Shown here piece after piece: positions 34,189 to 43,680 of a stretch of 53,479 nt of DNA. How positions within the stretch are numbered: the first letter of the stretch is position 1; every line of letters begins with the position of its first letter. Position numbers and translations under genes: made by a program. The stretch comes from an uncultured Granulosicoccaceae bacterium (GTDB taxonomy: Bacteria > Pseudomonadota > Gammaproteobacteria > CALCKW01): contig CALCKW010000067.1 in NCBI GenBank assembly GCA_937965695.1, forward strand, positions 1 to 53,479, in the 5' to 3' direction. Under the pieces are notes generated by a model. It was given only the letters and a program-made list of their open reading frames with translations. It ran no database searches and had not been told where the DNA came from.

Positions 34189-35733
34189 ATGACCGTCACA
34201 ACAAGCCGTGAGGGGATCGTCGGCTATGTCGACATTGCCGGTCATCCGGTTGACGCCTCAGGCTTGTCGATTCGCAGTGGGCTACTCGAAGCAGTAAGTT
34301 GGGCTGAGCTAGAAAGGCTTGAGCGCGTAATCGTCCGTGGCCTTGGTGGGATGCACAAATCTTTTGAGGACGGGCACACGTTCGTCAACACGCCGGCCGA
34401 GCCACATCTGCGCGATGTACTGAATGCTATTGAAGAGAGTTTAGTTTCGTGGATCGCCGCTATTGAAGGTGTTGTTTTGGGCACAGGTGCAGAGTTAGCT
34501 CTGGCTTGCCGAATGCGCATTATGGCACCGGGTGCGCGCATAGGGTTTCCGGCAGTTACACGGGGTGTTGTGCCGGAAGCTGGGGCTACACAGAGACTGC
34601 CACGTTTAATTGGACTGGCACCTGCTTTGGACCTCATGACCCATGCTAACTCACTGGGTGCCGATGCCGCGTTGGATATGGGTTTGGTCCACGCAATAGA
34701 CAAAGAACCGGTTTTTGATGCAATTATGGTCAATAGCGAGGAGCTAAGCTGCAGAGTACCTGCGCAGGATTTGAACCCGCCTCAGAATGATAAGGTTGTT
34801 ATCGACGCAGTTAGAGAAAATATTCGGGCTAATTACCCCGGACAAGTGGCGCCGTTGCGAGTTGTGGACGTTGTCGCAATGGGGCTGGGCTTGTCATTTC
34901 ATGAAGGTCTGGCTCTTGAACGCGAGGCTTTTCTCGAACTCCAGAATTCTGATCAGGCGACGGCGCTTCGTCACATTGATGCTGTAGAACGTTCGGCGGA
35001 GGGGTCCATGCGCAATAACGCCGTGCGCCCTGAAGCAGAGTTCATTTCTGTTGAGGATGACAACATTATTGGGAATCGGATTCTAGCTCGCTATCACGAG
35101 GCCGCAGATACCTTGCTTATCGATGGTTCAACGCCTTGGGAAGTCGATGAGGCGTTGGTTGAGTTTGGCTTCGTGTTGGGGCCATACGCTGCGCAGGATC
35201 TCGCGGGACTCGACATCGCGCATACGCGCCGACGTGCGCAAGACGGCATACGTGATCCCGCGCGGCGTTATATCCCTATTGCAGATCGCATGGTCGAACT
35301 CGGTAAGCTTGGGCGCAAAACCGGAGCTGGCTGGTATCGTTACCCTGGCGGGGGCGGTCGCGTGGATGACCCCATCGTGGCGGATCTCGGCATAGAAGAA
35401 GCGTACTTTGCCGGCATAAACCGCATTGATTACAAAGAAGATGAAATCAAGCGGCGGTTGCTGCTAGCGATAATTAACGAAGCGGCTGATGCATTGAACG
35501 AAGACAACAAGCTGAGGGCACGCGACGTGGATTTATTCTCCGTTTTGGCCTTTGGCTTTCCGCGTTGGCGAGGCGGCTTGATGCACTACGCTGACTCTAT
35601 TGGCGCGAAGGCTATTGTCTCGCAGCTTAAAAAACTGTGCAAAGAAGACCCTGTTGCCTGGAAAATAAGCCCGCTGTTACACCGTTGCGCGGCGGCGGGC
35701 ACGCGCATCGCCGACGAACATCTCGAGCACTGA
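34189..35733 (+). CDS. FadB-like crotonase/3-hydroxyacyl-CoA dehydrogenase protein lacking the NAD-binding domain
   Basis: This 514-residue protein has the outline of the beta-oxidation alpha subunit with its middle missing. Residues 1-190 form a crotonase domain ('WIAAIEGVVLGTGAELALACRMRIM', 'GVVPEAGATQRLPRLIG'). Residues 235-270 match the FadB linker ('FHEGLALEREAFLELQ', 'ATALRHIDAVERSA'). Then, instead of the Rossmann domain with G-x-G-x-x-G, the chain goes directly to the C-terminal dehydrogenase domain ('NRILARYHEAADTLL', 'GPYAAQDLAGLDIAHTRRR', 'GAGWYRY', 'FGFPRWRGGLMHYAD'). Of the two catalytic glutamates, Glu102 is present (rat hydratase Glu144), but the Glu164 position is Ala122 ('GFPAVTRG'). 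The frame is intact and codon use looks normal. It may isomerise or bind dehydroadipyl-CoA intermediates, or be non-catalytic. It cannot be an ordinary NAD-dependent dehydrogenase. Confidence 0.85.
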   Translation: MTVTTSREGIVGYVDIAGHPVDASGLSIRSGLLEAVSWAELERLERVIVRGLGGMHKSFEDGHTFVNTPAEPHLRDVLNAIEESLVSWIAAIEGVVLGTGAELALACRMRIMAPGARIGFPAVTRGVVPEAGATQRLPRLIGLAPALDLMTHANSLGADAALDMGLVHAIDKEPVFDAIMVNSEELSCRVPAQDLNPPQNDKVVIDAVRENIRANYPGQVAPLRVVDVVAMGLGLSFHEGLALEREAFLELQNSDQATALRHIDAVERSAEGSMRNNAVRPEAEFISVEDDNIIGNRILARYHEAADTLLIDGSTPWEVDEALVEFGFVLGPYAAQDLAGLDIAHTRRRAQDGIRDPARRYIPIADRMVELGKLGRKTGAGWYRYPGGGGRVDDPIVADLGIEEAYFAGINRIDYKEDEIKRRLLLAIINEAADALNEDNKLRARDVDLFSVLAFGFPRWRGGLMHYADSIGAKAIVSQLKKLCKEDPVAWKISPLLHRCAAAGTRIADEHLEH

Positions 35734-35746
35734 TCTTGGTTATTTC

Positions 35747-36718
35747 TTAATCACTCATTTGTGATTTTGCATGAAAAATAAACCCTAAAAAATTGAGCAG
35801 CACTTGTGCCGCAAGAATAGACGTACTGTCCGTTGGGTCGTAATCGGGAGCGACTTCGCAAAGATCAATGCCGACAACTTCACCGTGATTGGCTAGGGCT
35901 TGTAGTATTTCGAGTACGTCGTAGTAGAGGAACCCTCCGTGGCTAGGTGTGCCAGTACCAGGAGCAATTGAGGGGTCGAAGCCGTCGATATCGATAGTGA
36001 CATAGTATTTGGCACCAGCGGGTACACGTGCCATCACACCCTCGGCGCCTAAATCCCAAACCTGACGAACCGACAAAATATCTGAGCCATTTTGTCGGGC
36101 ATCTTCATAGCCTTCGCGGGAGGTAGAAGAGACATTGCGAATCCCCAATTGCGTGATGCCGCTGACATAGCTTTTGTCTGATGCGCGCTTCATGCAGTTG
36201 CCATGGCCATGTCGCACACCGTGGCGCACATCAACATAGTCAAGATGAGCATCTATTTGGATGATGTGAATATCTTCGCCGAGTTCTTCAAAGGCTGCCA
36301 CGCAAGGGTCATTGACCGAGTGGTCTCCGCCCAACACTAATGGCATGGCACCAGAGCGGATGATCTTGCGCACGGCTGCCTCTATATTGGCGTGTGACGT
36401 CTCGGTGTCGGTATGCACCATGTCGGCGTCGCCCATATCGACGATGCGGGCTTGGCCTTCAGGGAGGTAGACCACGTCGTCCTCATGGTCGTAGGCACCG
36501 CCATGCCCAAAAGAGAACAGCGTAGAAGCTTCGCGGATGCTGCGCGGCCCAAAGCGGGCCCCCGGTCGGTATTGGGTTCCCGAGTCAAACGGCGCCCCGA
36601 GTACCGCAACGTCAGCGTCCAACTCGTCCCAATCGAGGCAGACGGGACTCTTGCCGAAGGTGCAAATCCCGACAAAGGGCAGGTTGAGACGTCCGGTATC
36701 GTATGCGTTCTTGGCCAT
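35747..36718 (-). CDS. speB: Agmatinase-family ureohydrolase
   Basis: This 323-residue binuclear manganese ureohydrolase belongs to the agmatinase/arginase family. Metal ligands are in 'LVLGGDHSVNDP' (His), 'IQIDAHLDYVDVRHG' (Asp, His, Asp) and 'VTIDIDGFDPSIAPGTGTPSHGGF' (Asp, Asp). 'LGAPFDSGTQYRPGARFGPRSIREAS' is the N-terminal family signature. Members cleave agmatine, guanidinobutyrate, guanidinopropionate or related guanidino acids to urea and an amine. The substrate loop alone does not decide which. It converges on the benzoate operon (13 bp apart) and has no polyamine genes nearby, so the symbol is a family label only. Confidence 0.88.
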   Translation of the reverse strand: MAKNAYDTGRLNLPFVGICTFGKSPVCLDWDELDADVAVLGAPFDSGTQYRPGARFGPRSIREASTLFSFGHGGAYDHEDDVVYLPEGQARIVDMGDADMVHTDTETSHANIEAAVRKIIRSGAMPLVLGGDHSVNDPCVAAFEELGEDIHIIQIDAHLDYVDVRHGVRHGHGNCMKRASDKSYVSGITQLGIRNVSSTSREGYEDARQNGSDILSVRQVWDLGAEGVMARVPAGAKYYVTIDIDGFDPSIAPGTGTPSHGGFLYYDVLEILQALANHGEVVGIDLCEVAPDYDPTDSTSILAAQVLLNFLGFIFHAKSQMSD

Positions 36719-36984
36719 GCGCGGTGCTCCAGTGGTTAAGCCACATGATAATGAGTCAACAAATTAGGCCGATTACTAGGCGACCGCAAGTGTTGTTTTC
36801 TCCACGCTGAAGTTTGACGGTGATCTCGCAGCTTTTGTTTGGGATATCCTGAGCTTGATTGACGGTCTTTTATCCGCTTAAGGCAAGCATGGGGAATCGG
36901 TTTACTGGCTTTTTTTCAAGAGAGGTTATATGTTGTGCATCGCTGTCAGCTGCGCGTGCTGACGACCCAAATGTAGGAACACTT

Positions 36985-38079
36985 ATGTCCGCTGTTTTGA
37001 TCGACGGTCATGCTACGGCCGATGGTCGTATTTTGGTAGAGCTCAGGCTTAATGCACCTAAATCACTCAATGCATTGAATGGCGACATGATCGCTGAGCT
37101 GCAACAACACTTAGTGCAATGCGAAGATAACCCTGACATCGTGGCCGTGATTCTGGACTCGGTGGGTGAAAAGGCATTTTGCGCGGGCGGTGATGTGGTG
37201 GGGTTGCGCAGCGATTGTCTGGCTGGGGACGCGGAAGCGGTGGCCACGGCGTTTTTTGAAGCAGAATACCGGTTGGATCACACCATACACAGCTACAGCA
37301 AACCCATCATCGGTTGGGGCAGCGGTATTGTCATGGGTGGGGGAATGGGTCTGCTCTGTGGTTGTAGTCATCGCGTGGTCACTGAAACAACAATGATGGC
37401 GATGCCTGAGATTACTATCGGTTTGTATCCAGATGTAGGTGGTAGCTGGTTCCTAAACCGCGCTCCGGGTCGAACGGGACTTTTCATGGGGCTAACAGGT
37501 GCTCGCCTCAACGCCGCTGACGCTTGTTTTGTCGGTTTTGCGGATCGCATACTGCGCAGTGAGCAACGTGAAGACATGTTGCAAAGGCTGTTGCAATCGG
37601 ACTGGGACGGGGACGGATTTGCGGCAGTGCAGGGTGTGCTAAAAACTCTAGAAGCCGACGCCAGAGTGGACAGCCAGTCGGCCGTGCGCAAACACTTTGA
37701 TCTGATACAGCAGCTGACCGATTACAGCTCAGTGGTAGACATATCAAACGCTATCTTTGCCATGGACTGCAGGGACGATCAGTGGTTGTCGCGTGCACAA
37801 AAAAGTCTGCGACACGGTAGCCCGTTGGCCGCGCACTTGATCTTTGAACAGCTGAAAAAAACACGGCATCTTTCACTCACTGAGGTGTTCCAAGACGAGC
37901 TTATCCTGTCGGTGCAGTGCTGCCTACAAGAAGAGTTTTTTGAAGGGGTGAGGGCGCTGTTGGTCGATAAGGATGGAGCACCTGCTTGGCGCTTTGCCAC
38001 TATCGAGAGCGTTGAGCGGGAGGTCATCGACAGTTGTTTTGATATCCCGTGGATGGAGCACCCACTCGAAGATCTCTAA
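36985..38079 (+). CDS. 3-hydroxyisobutyryl-CoA hydrolase-like crotonase
   Basis: This 364-residue crotonase-superfamily protein has the longer HIBYL-CoA hydrolase layout. The N-terminal crotonase core includes 'APKSLNALNGDMIAELQ', 'KAFCAGGDVVGLRSD', 'YRLDHTIHSYSKPIIGWGSGIVMGGGMGLLCGCSHRVVTETTMMAMPEITIGLYPDVGGSWFLNRAPG' and 'GFADRIL'. A C-terminal extension follows ('SLRHGSPLAAHLIFEQLKKTRHLSLTEVFQDELIL', 'EGVRALLVDKDGAPAWR'). The 'MPE' and 'YPDVGGSW' segments fit the valine-pathway hydrolase. The ATG at 36985 matches the conserved start and follows AGGAAC. With MerR and icmF next door, a role in valine/isobutyryl-CoA breakdown is likely. Confidence 0.88.
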   Translation: MSAVLIDGHATADGRILVELRLNAPKSLNALNGDMIAELQQHLVQCEDNPDIVAVILDSVGEKAFCAGGDVVGLRSDCLAGDAEAVATAFFEAEYRLDHTIHSYSKPIIGWGSGIVMGGGMGLLCGCSHRVVTETTMMAMPEITIGLYPDVGGSWFLNRAPGRTGLFMGLTGARLNAADACFVGFADRILRSEQREDMLQRLLQSDWDGDGFAAVQGVLKTLEADARVDSQSAVRKHFDLIQQLTDYSSVVDISNAIFAMDCRDDQWLSRAQKSLRHGSPLAAHLIFEQLKKTRHLSLTEVFQDELILSVQCCLQEEFFEGVRALLVDKDGAPAWRFATIESVEREVIDSCFDIPWMEHPLEDL

Positions 38080-38080
38080 C

Positions 38081-38485
38081 TCAGTGGCCACCCGCTTCAT
38101 TTTTAGAATTTTTTGCGGCTTCAAAGCGGGCGCGGCAGTTGGCCTCTATTTCTTCGAGCTCTATTTTAGAACGGCGAATATCTTCTAGTTGGGTGTCCAG
38201 CGTTTTGCGGGTCTGCTCCAGTCTTTTGAGCATCGCGGCGAGCTGTGCTTCTTCACCGCCCTGTGAATCGTAGAGGTGAATGAGTTCCCAGATATCGTCC
38301 AGCGCCCAGCCGAGTCGACGTCCTCGCAGCAGCAACTTTAAATGTGTTCGGTCGCGGCGAGAATAGATACGATTGCGGCCCTCGCGCTTGGGCTCTAAGA
38401 ACTTCTTTTCTTCGTAGAAGCGGATGGTTCGTGTGGTGATATCAAATTCACGAGCCAGCTCACCAATGGTGTAAGTGTCTTTCAT
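38081..38485 (-). CDS. liuR: MerR-family regulator, LiuR-like
   Basis: This 134-residue MerR protein has its winged helix at the N terminus ('YTIGELAREFDITTRTIRFYEEKKFLEPKREGRNRIYSRRDRTHLKLLLRGRRLGWALDDIWELIHLYD') followed by a coiled-coil dimerisation helix ('LAAMLKRLEQTRKTLDTQLEDIRRSKIELEEIEANC'). LiuR-type MerR regulators of this size control branched-chain amino acid and fatty-acid degradation genes in gammaproteobacteria. It is divergent from icmF, and two dyads with ACGT cores lie between them. It converges on the hydrolase gene with a single base between stops. The name rests on size, context and operator shape. Confidence 0.85.
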   Translation of the reverse strand: MKDTYTIGELAREFDITTRTIRFYEEKKFLEPKREGRNRIYSRRDRTHLKLLLRGRRLGWALDDIWELIHLYDSQGGEEAQLAAMLKRLEQTRKTLDTQLEDIRRSKIELEEIEANCRARFEAAKNSKNEAGGH

Positions 38486-38581
38486 GTTGATGCGTACTTA
38501 AAAGTGTGATCGGCACAATCAAAGTGAGCGTTGGCTGGCTTTGAAATGCGATTAAATTCCATGATGCACTATACGGCAGTT

Positions 38582-38661
38582 GTTTACGTTACGTAAACGT
38601 TCAATAAGACAGATACGCGGTTTTCGGGAATTTTTTAAGTTGACGTTTACGTCAACGTCAA
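38582..38661. promoter_or_regulatory. Two MerR/LiuR-like dyad operators upstream of icmF
   Basis: Site 1 has perfect arms GTTTACGT (38582-38589) and ACGTAAAC (38591-38598) with one central base. Site 2 has TTGACGT (38640-38646) and ACGTCAA (38649-38655) with a two-base centre, followed by a further CGTCAA half-site (38656-38661). The left arm of site 2 doubles as a -35 element (TTGACG), with TGTAAT 16 bp downstream as a possible -10, so binding there would act directly on the icmF promoter. Both lie in the divergent MerR-icmF region. Confidence 0.75.
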
Positions 38662-38721
38662 TGTAATGTGTGGTTCTATTTAGCCGTTACAACAGTCTCT
38701 TCTCGCCAAAAGGAGCACTAT

Positions 38722-41700
38722 ATGTCTATCCCCGCTGCAGCGCTTGTTCAGCCCAACCCAGCGCAAGCCAAAATGCGCTTTGTCACGGCTGCGAGTCTCT
38801 TTGATGGACATGATGCGTCGATCAACATCATGCGGCGTATGTTGCAGGCTGCTGGGGTGGAAGTGATCCACCTAGGACACAATCGCTCGGTGGCGGAGGT
38901 TGTTGAAGCAGCCGTACAAGAGGACGCCCACGGCATAGCGATTAGCTCGTATCAGGGTGGGCACGTGGAATACTTCAAATACATGGTCGATCAGCTTCGA
39001 GAGTGGGGCGCGGAACGCATCGGAGTGTTCGGTGGTGGCGGTGGTGTGATCGTGCCAGAAGAAATCGCCGAACTGCACGATTATGGGGTGGAGCGCATCT
39101 ATTCACCTGCTGATGGGCAGAGCATGGGCTTGCAGGGCATGATCAATGACATGATCGAACGTGCTCGCGGCTTGTCTCAGGCTTCGCAGGAGGCGTCCGT
39201 CGACGCGCTCAAAACGGGTGACCACCAAACCCTCTCGCGGATGCTTAGCGCGCTGGAAGAAGGTGTAGTCAGTGCAGCGGAATGTGCCAAATTGCAACAG
39301 GCTGCGACGGCAGTGGCCAGCCACACCCCCGTCCTAGGTATCACCGGAACAGGCGGATCGGGAAAATCATCCCTGACCGACGAAGTGGTGCTGCGCTTCA
39401 GATTGGATTATCGCGATGAGCTAAAAATCGCGCTGTTGGCAATAGACCCAACGCGCCGTAAAACAGGGGGTGCGCTACTGGGAGACCGGATTCGCATGAA
39501 TGCGATCGACCACCCGCAGGTTTACATGCGATCCATCGCGACCCGAGATGCCCAGGGCGAAGTGCCTGACTACCTAACTGACATGATTGCCGCCACCCGG
39601 TTGGCTGGTTTTGATCTGATCATTTTGGAAACACCCGGTATTGGACAAGGCGATGCGGGCATTGTCAGTTATTCTGATGTCTCTCTCTACGTGATGACGC
39701 CCGAGTATGGCGCGGCTAGCCAGCTTGAAAAAATCGACATGCTCGATTACGCAGACTTGGTAGCGATAAACAAGTACGACCGCAACGGTGCTGAAGATGC
39801 GCTTCGCGATGTCCGTAAACAGTTTCAGCGCAATGCAGAAGCCTTTGATCGTAACCCTGATGAAATGCCCGTCTATGGAACTATCGCTGCACGATTCAGC
39901 GACGACGGCGTGGCAGGCTTGTATCACGGGTTGGTTCAACAACTGCGCGACAAAGGTTTGCGCGAGGGTGGTGGGCACTTCAAGGTTAAGGGGGCTGGCG
40001 CTTCGACGCGTATATCAGCGTTGGTACCCTCGGACCGCAAACGCTATTTAGCGGAGATCGCTGACAAAGTCAGAGCCTATAAAGCCGACGCAAAAGCACA
40101 GGCTGAATTGGCAAGAGCCTGCCAGCAACTTCGGGAAGCCGCCCGGCAGATGGTTGCTGCGGGTTGCGACGACACTGAACTGCAGCGCTTGCTGGATGAC
40201 AAGATAAAACACCTGCCACCACGGTGCACAGCGCTGTTGGCCGATTGGCCGGACAAGGTAAAGAGCTATAGCGGTGATGAGCAAGTGGTGAAAATCCGCG
40301 ACCGTGAAATTCGCACGGCCTTGGTGCGAACCAGTATGTCTGGCACCCAAGTGTCTCGGGTGTCGCTGCCAAAATTTGCCTGTGAAGGTGAATTGCTGCG
40401 GTGGTTGTTGTTAGAAAACCTGCCTGGGTACTTTCCCTTTACTGCAGGCGTTTTCCCTTTTAAACGTGAGGGAGAAGACCCAACACGAATGTTTGCAGGT
40501 GAAGGCGACGCTGCGCGTACCAATAGCCGCTTTAAACAACTGTCGCAACACTCTGATGCCAAACGTTTGTCCACCGCCTTTGATTCGGTAACGCTGTACG
40601 GCAATGATCCTCACTTACGGCCCGATATTTACGGCAAGGTGGGTAACTCAGGTGTATCCATCTGCACTGTGGAAGACATGGCCCAGCTCTACGACGGCTT
40701 TGATTTATGCCACCCGAGCACATCGGTGAGCATGACGATCAATGGGCCTGCACCTATTGTTCTGGCCTTTTATTTCCACGCCGCAGTGAAGCAACAGCTG
40801 AGTAAATTCGCGGTAGAAAACGGCCGTGAACCCAATGACGCTGAACGCGCGGAACTAAAGGCGTGGTCGCTCGCCAATGTACGCGGCACAGTGCAGGCCG
40901 ATATCCTCAAAGAGGATCAAGGTCAAAACACGTGCTTGTTCTCCACTGAATTCAGCCTCAAATTGATGGGCGATATCCAAGAGTATTTTGTAGAAAATGC
41001 GGTGCGCAATTTCTATTCCGTCAGCATCAGTGGATATCACATCGCTGAAGCAGGTGCCAATCCTATCAGTCAACTCGCCTTTACTTTGGCCAATGGCTTT
41101 ACCTACGTTGAAAGCTATCTTGCACGCGGAATGAGCGTCGACGATTTTGCGCCAAACTTGTCTTTCTTTTTCTCAAACGGAATGGACCCTGAATATACAG
41201 TGATGGGGCGTGTGGCAAGGCGTATATGGGCAGTTGCTATGCGTGAGCGATACGGTGCAAACGAGCGTAGCCAAAAATTGAAGTACCATATTCAAACCTC
41301 TGGTCGATCACTGCACGCGCAAGAAATGGACTTCAACGATATCCGCACCACCTTGCAAGCGTTGATCGCCATCTACGACAACTGCAATAGCCTACACACC
41401 AATGCTTTTGACGAGGCGATCACGACGCCATCTGCAGACTCGGTTCGCCGTGCATTGGCCATCCAATTGATTATCAATCGGGAGTGGGGCCTGTCTTGTA
41501 ATGAAAATCCTTTGCAGGGTAGCTTTATTGTCGAAGAGCTCACCGAACTGTTGGAAGAAGCAGTGCTGCTAGAGTTTGAGCGTATCTCGGAGAGAGGCGG
41601 TGTGCTCGGTGCGATGGAAACGGGCTATCAGCGCGGTAAAATTCAAGAAGAGTCGATGCACTACGAGCACATGAAGCACGATGGTTCGCTGCCCATTGTT

Positions 41701-41979
41701 GGCGTAAATACGTTTCTTAACCCCAACGGACAAGAGCAAGTTGAAGTCGAGCTTTCGCGCTCAAGCGATGAAGAAAAACAGAGTCAGCTAGCGCGACTAT
41801 CGGCTTTCCAAAAGAAACACCAAGACGCCGCGGCCGCAGCGTTAGAGAAAGTGCAACAGGTAGCCATGGATGATGGCAATGTGTTTGCTGAACTTGTCGA
41901 AGCGGTTGAGCATTGTTCTTTGGGTCAACTCACCCAAGCACTGTTTGGTGTGGGTGGAAAGTACCGTCGCAATATGTGA
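38722..41979 (+). CDS. icmF: Fused isobutyryl-CoA mutase (IcmF)
   Basis: This 1085-residue adenosylcobalamin enzyme interconverts isobutyryl-CoA and n-butyryl-CoA. Three modules are in order. A B12-binding domain covers residues 18-145, with the D-x-H motif 'DGHDAS' at 28-33 and '[15 protein letters not shown]'. A MeaI-type G-protein chaperone spans about 195-430, with Walker A 'GTGGSGKSS', and loads the cofactor. The substrate-binding TIM barrel runs from about 560 onward ('[27 protein letters not shown]', '[17 protein letters not shown]', '[18 protein letters not shown]'). The 'GVFPFKR' and 'DQGQNT' positions fit isobutyryl-CoA mutase rather than the pivalyl-CoA variant. The ATG at 38722 has AGGAG seven bases upstream. 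MerR dyads lie in its promoter. Confidence 0.95.
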   Translation: MSIPAAALVQPNPAQAKMRFVTAASLFDGHDASINIMRRMLQAAGVEVIHLGHNRSVAEVVEAAVQEDAHGIAISSYQGGHVEYFKYMVDQLREWGAERIGVFGGGGGVIVPEEIAELHDYGVERIYSPADGQSMGLQGMINDMIERARGLSQASQEASVDALKTGDHQTLSRMLSALEEGVVSAAECAKLQQAATAVASHTPVLGITGTGGSGKSSLTDEVVLRFRLDYRDELKIALLAIDPTRRKTGGALLGDRIRMNAIDHPQVYMRSIATRDAQGEVPDYLTDMIAATRLAGFDLIILETPGIGQGDAGIVSYSDVSLYVMTPEYGAASQLEKIDMLDYADLVAINKYDRNGAEDALRDVRKQFQRNAEAFDRNPDEMPVYGTIAARFSDDGVAGLYHGLVQQLRDKGLREGGGHFKVKGAGASTRISALVPSDRKRYLAEIADKVRAYKADAKAQAELARACQQLREAARQMVAAGCDDTELQRLLDDKIKHLPPRCTALLADWPDKVKSYSGDEQVVKIRDREIRTALVRTSMSGTQVSRVSLPKFACEGELLRWLLLENLPGYFPFTAGVFPFKREGEDPTRMFAGEGDAARTNSRFKQLSQHSDAKRLSTAFDSVTLYGNDPHLRPDIYGKVGNSGVSICTVEDMAQLYDGFDLCHPSTSVSMTINGPAPIVLAFYFHAAVKQQLSKFAVENGREPNDAERAELKAWSLANVRGTVQADILKEDQGQNTCLFSTEFSLKLMGDIQEYFVENAVRNFYSVSISGYHIAEAGANPISQLAFTLANGFTYVESYLARGMSVDDFAPNLSFFFSNGMDPEYTVMGRVARRIWAVAMRERYGANERSQKLKYHIQTSGRSLHAQEMDFNDIRTTLQALIAIYDNCNSLHTNAFDEAITTPSADSVRRALAIQLIINREWGLSCNENPLQGSFIVEELTELLEEAVLLEFERISERGGVLGAMETGYQRGKIQEESMHYEHMKHDGSLPIVGVNTFLNPNGQEQVEVELSRSSDEEKQSQLARLSAFQKKHQDAAAAALEKVQQVAMDDGNVFAELVEAVEHCSLGQLTQALFGVGGKYRRNM

Positions 41980-42090
41980 CAGATGATAAGGCGTGCCGAA
42001 CAGTAAATTGTTCGTGTGCGCGGTTATTCAAGATGTCGATGGCCGTCTAATTGCTGCGTGATAGATGGTCTTTTACTCATTTATTCTGTT

Positions 42091-42354
42091 ATGGCACCAG
42101 GCGGTAGATCACGAGACTCGTTCAGAGTTCGTGGAAGAAAATTGAAGTCACCCCCTGCCTTTAGACCAGGTATGGGTGAGGTGTATCGCGAGCTGGAACG
42201 CCAGGGAAAGATTCCTCCGGAGAACATTGAAAAAAAAGCCGAATACCTCGCCAATAAGGCCGCCAAAGAAGAAGCCTTATCCCAGCAATCCAGTGTTTGG
42301 GCAAAAATAACAGCGATGATCGCCAAGCTTAACTTACGCTTGTTCGACCAATAA
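42091..42354 (+). CDS. Small basic hypothetical protein
   Basis: An 87-residue protein of no recognised family: an arginine-rich N terminus ('MAPGGRSRDSFRVRGRKLKS'), a central 'GMGEVYRELERQGKIPPENIEKKAEYLANKAAKEEAL' that looks like two amphipathic helices, and a short C-terminal helix. The frame reaches back to a GTG at 42016, but the ATG at 42091 is the first ordinary start. No strong ribosome-binding site is visible. It ends 5 bp from the convergent glycosyltransferase gene. The charged, helix-like composition argues for a real protein. The antisense frame over the same bases looks like a shadow. Confidence 0.5.
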   Translation: MAPGGRSRDSFRVRGRKLKSPPAFRPGMGEVYRELERQGKIPPENIEKKAEYLANKAAKEEALSQQSSVWAKITAMIAKLNLRLFDQ

Positions 42355-42359
42355 ACACG

Positions 42360-43430
42360 TCAAGCATCCGTGCTGATATCAGCGCCCAGTTGGTTATAGA
42401 TGGCGATCAGTTTGCGCATAGAGTCAAAGTGATCAAAGTCGACTTTACCTAACTTTGGATCTTGCAAGACTTCCGCTAAAGCCTTACCGAGTGACTCTGG
42501 GTTTTTACTCTCGCACAAGTGTGAGCCGGTCGGACGGGTAGTGACATCCGTGGCTAAAATACGATTGCCAAAATAACTTGCTTCACGCACCGAAACGGCG
42601 TCCCCGTCCCACCAAGTAGGGCGTACAAAAACATCGCTGATCGACATCAAAGCCGAGAGCTGTGATGGGTCGATTTCTTTGTATTCGAAGATCTTCAATC
42701 CTTCCATAAGCTCTTTGCATTTCGCCTTGTACGCTTCGTCCACATCAAGGTAGGTCACAAACACCAGGCAGGGTGGTTTGCTGTCACTTTTGGGCAGCGC
42801 CTTTAGAGCGGTTAATAATTCAACAACACCGTAGTGTTCAAGATAGGGTGCCGTACAAATTAGGACAGGATGCCCTGACGCTTTGGCGTCAAGCACCCCT
42901 TGAAATGGGCTGGTATCAACATCGCGGACAGGAGGCAGGTAAGCGTTGACGATAGAAATCCTGTCTTCCGTTAATTTCCAGTCGAGCAGTACTTGTTTTT
43001 GTTTTGCGCTAACACAAACAAAGTGATCGAATTGCTTGAGCATCCATCGGAAAATAAATCGTTCCCAAGCCGCAAGATTAGCGATGACATCGGGAAAGGC
43101 ACCACCGTGAATGGTGAGAATACGCTTGCCGCTGCGTCGCCCACCCAACAACACAGGCGTACCCCATAAAAACTTACGCATGGCAGAGACATGAATATGC
43201 TCAATGTCACTGGGATTTTTTCTCAATAGTTGCCCACAGCGCAAGATGCGTTGCATTGACTTGCCATAGACCCGGTGCACACCGGCCTCATCCGGCTCAC
43301 CGCCACTGGCGTAGAGGTCATAGACGTGGCATTCACTGTTGGGCGCGAGCAACTTGTGCAAACGCTGCATGTGGATAGAGATGCCGCCGTAGTGCGGGGG
43401 GTAAGAGCCAACTATGGATATTTTTGTCAT
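42360..43430 (-). CDS. Glycosyltransferase family 4-like protein
   Basis: This 356-residue GT-B-fold glycosyltransferase has the N-terminal acceptor domain 'ISIVGSYPPHYGGISIHMQRL' (the glycine-rich 'PPHYGGIS' start is typical of GT4), then 'ILTIHGGAFPDV' and 'FDHFVCVSAKQKQVLLDW'. The C-terminal half has the donor-site region 'SALMSISDVFVRPTWWDGDAVSVREASYFGNRILATDVTTRP'. The usual E-x7-E motif is reduced, with 'DAVSVREASYFG' in its place. No signal peptide; a peripheral cytoplasmic enzyme is expected. No polysaccharide gene cluster surrounds it, so the glycan product is unknown. Confidence 0.85.
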   Translation of the reverse strand: MTKISIVGSYPPHYGGISIHMQRLHKLLAPNSECHVYDLYASGGEPDEAGVHRVYGKSMQRILRCGQLLRKNPSDIEHIHVSAMRKFLWGTPVLLGGRRSGKRILTIHGGAFPDVIANLAAWERFIFRWMLKQFDHFVCVSAKQKQVLLDWKLTEDRISIVNAYLPPVRDVDTSPFQGVLDAKASGHPVLICTAPYLEHYGVVELLTALKALPKSDSKPPCLVFVTYLDVDEAYKAKCKELMEGLKIFEYKEIDPSQLSALMSISDVFVRPTWWDGDAVSVREASYFGNRILATDVTTRPTGSHLCESKNPESLGKALAEVLQDPKLGKVDFDHFDSMRKLIAIYNQLGADISTDA

Positions 43431-43680
43431 GTCTTATCGCTGCGGTTAAGCCGATTTATTTGTGGTATTGATTGAGCATAGTGCGGCAGGCGACAAACAC
43501 TCCTTGAATGCACTTTTTTTAACATCAACGACAGCTTCACAAGACGCTGTAGCTTGGTTTCATTCATCGCTGTCTGTGCTGAGTGGACAGTGGAATTGTC
43601 GCTGTAGGTGCACCCATGAACATTTGGTTAGGTTGTTAGCCACAATGGACGATAAGTAAATATTTATATGACTAAAAGCT

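Noticed and set aside
34242..34733. Antisense open frame of 163 codons within the FadB-like gene
   Set aside because: Low-complexity, Ser/Ala/Arg-rich translation typical of an antisense shadow; no ribosome-binding site.
39574..39978. Antisense open frame in icmF
   Set aside because: It lies within the G-protein domain of icmF and has no recognisable features.
42081..42326. Minus-strand frame opposite the small basic protein
   Set aside because: The plus-strand frame has a charged, helix-like composition and ends cleanly before the next gene; the minus frame looks like its shadow.
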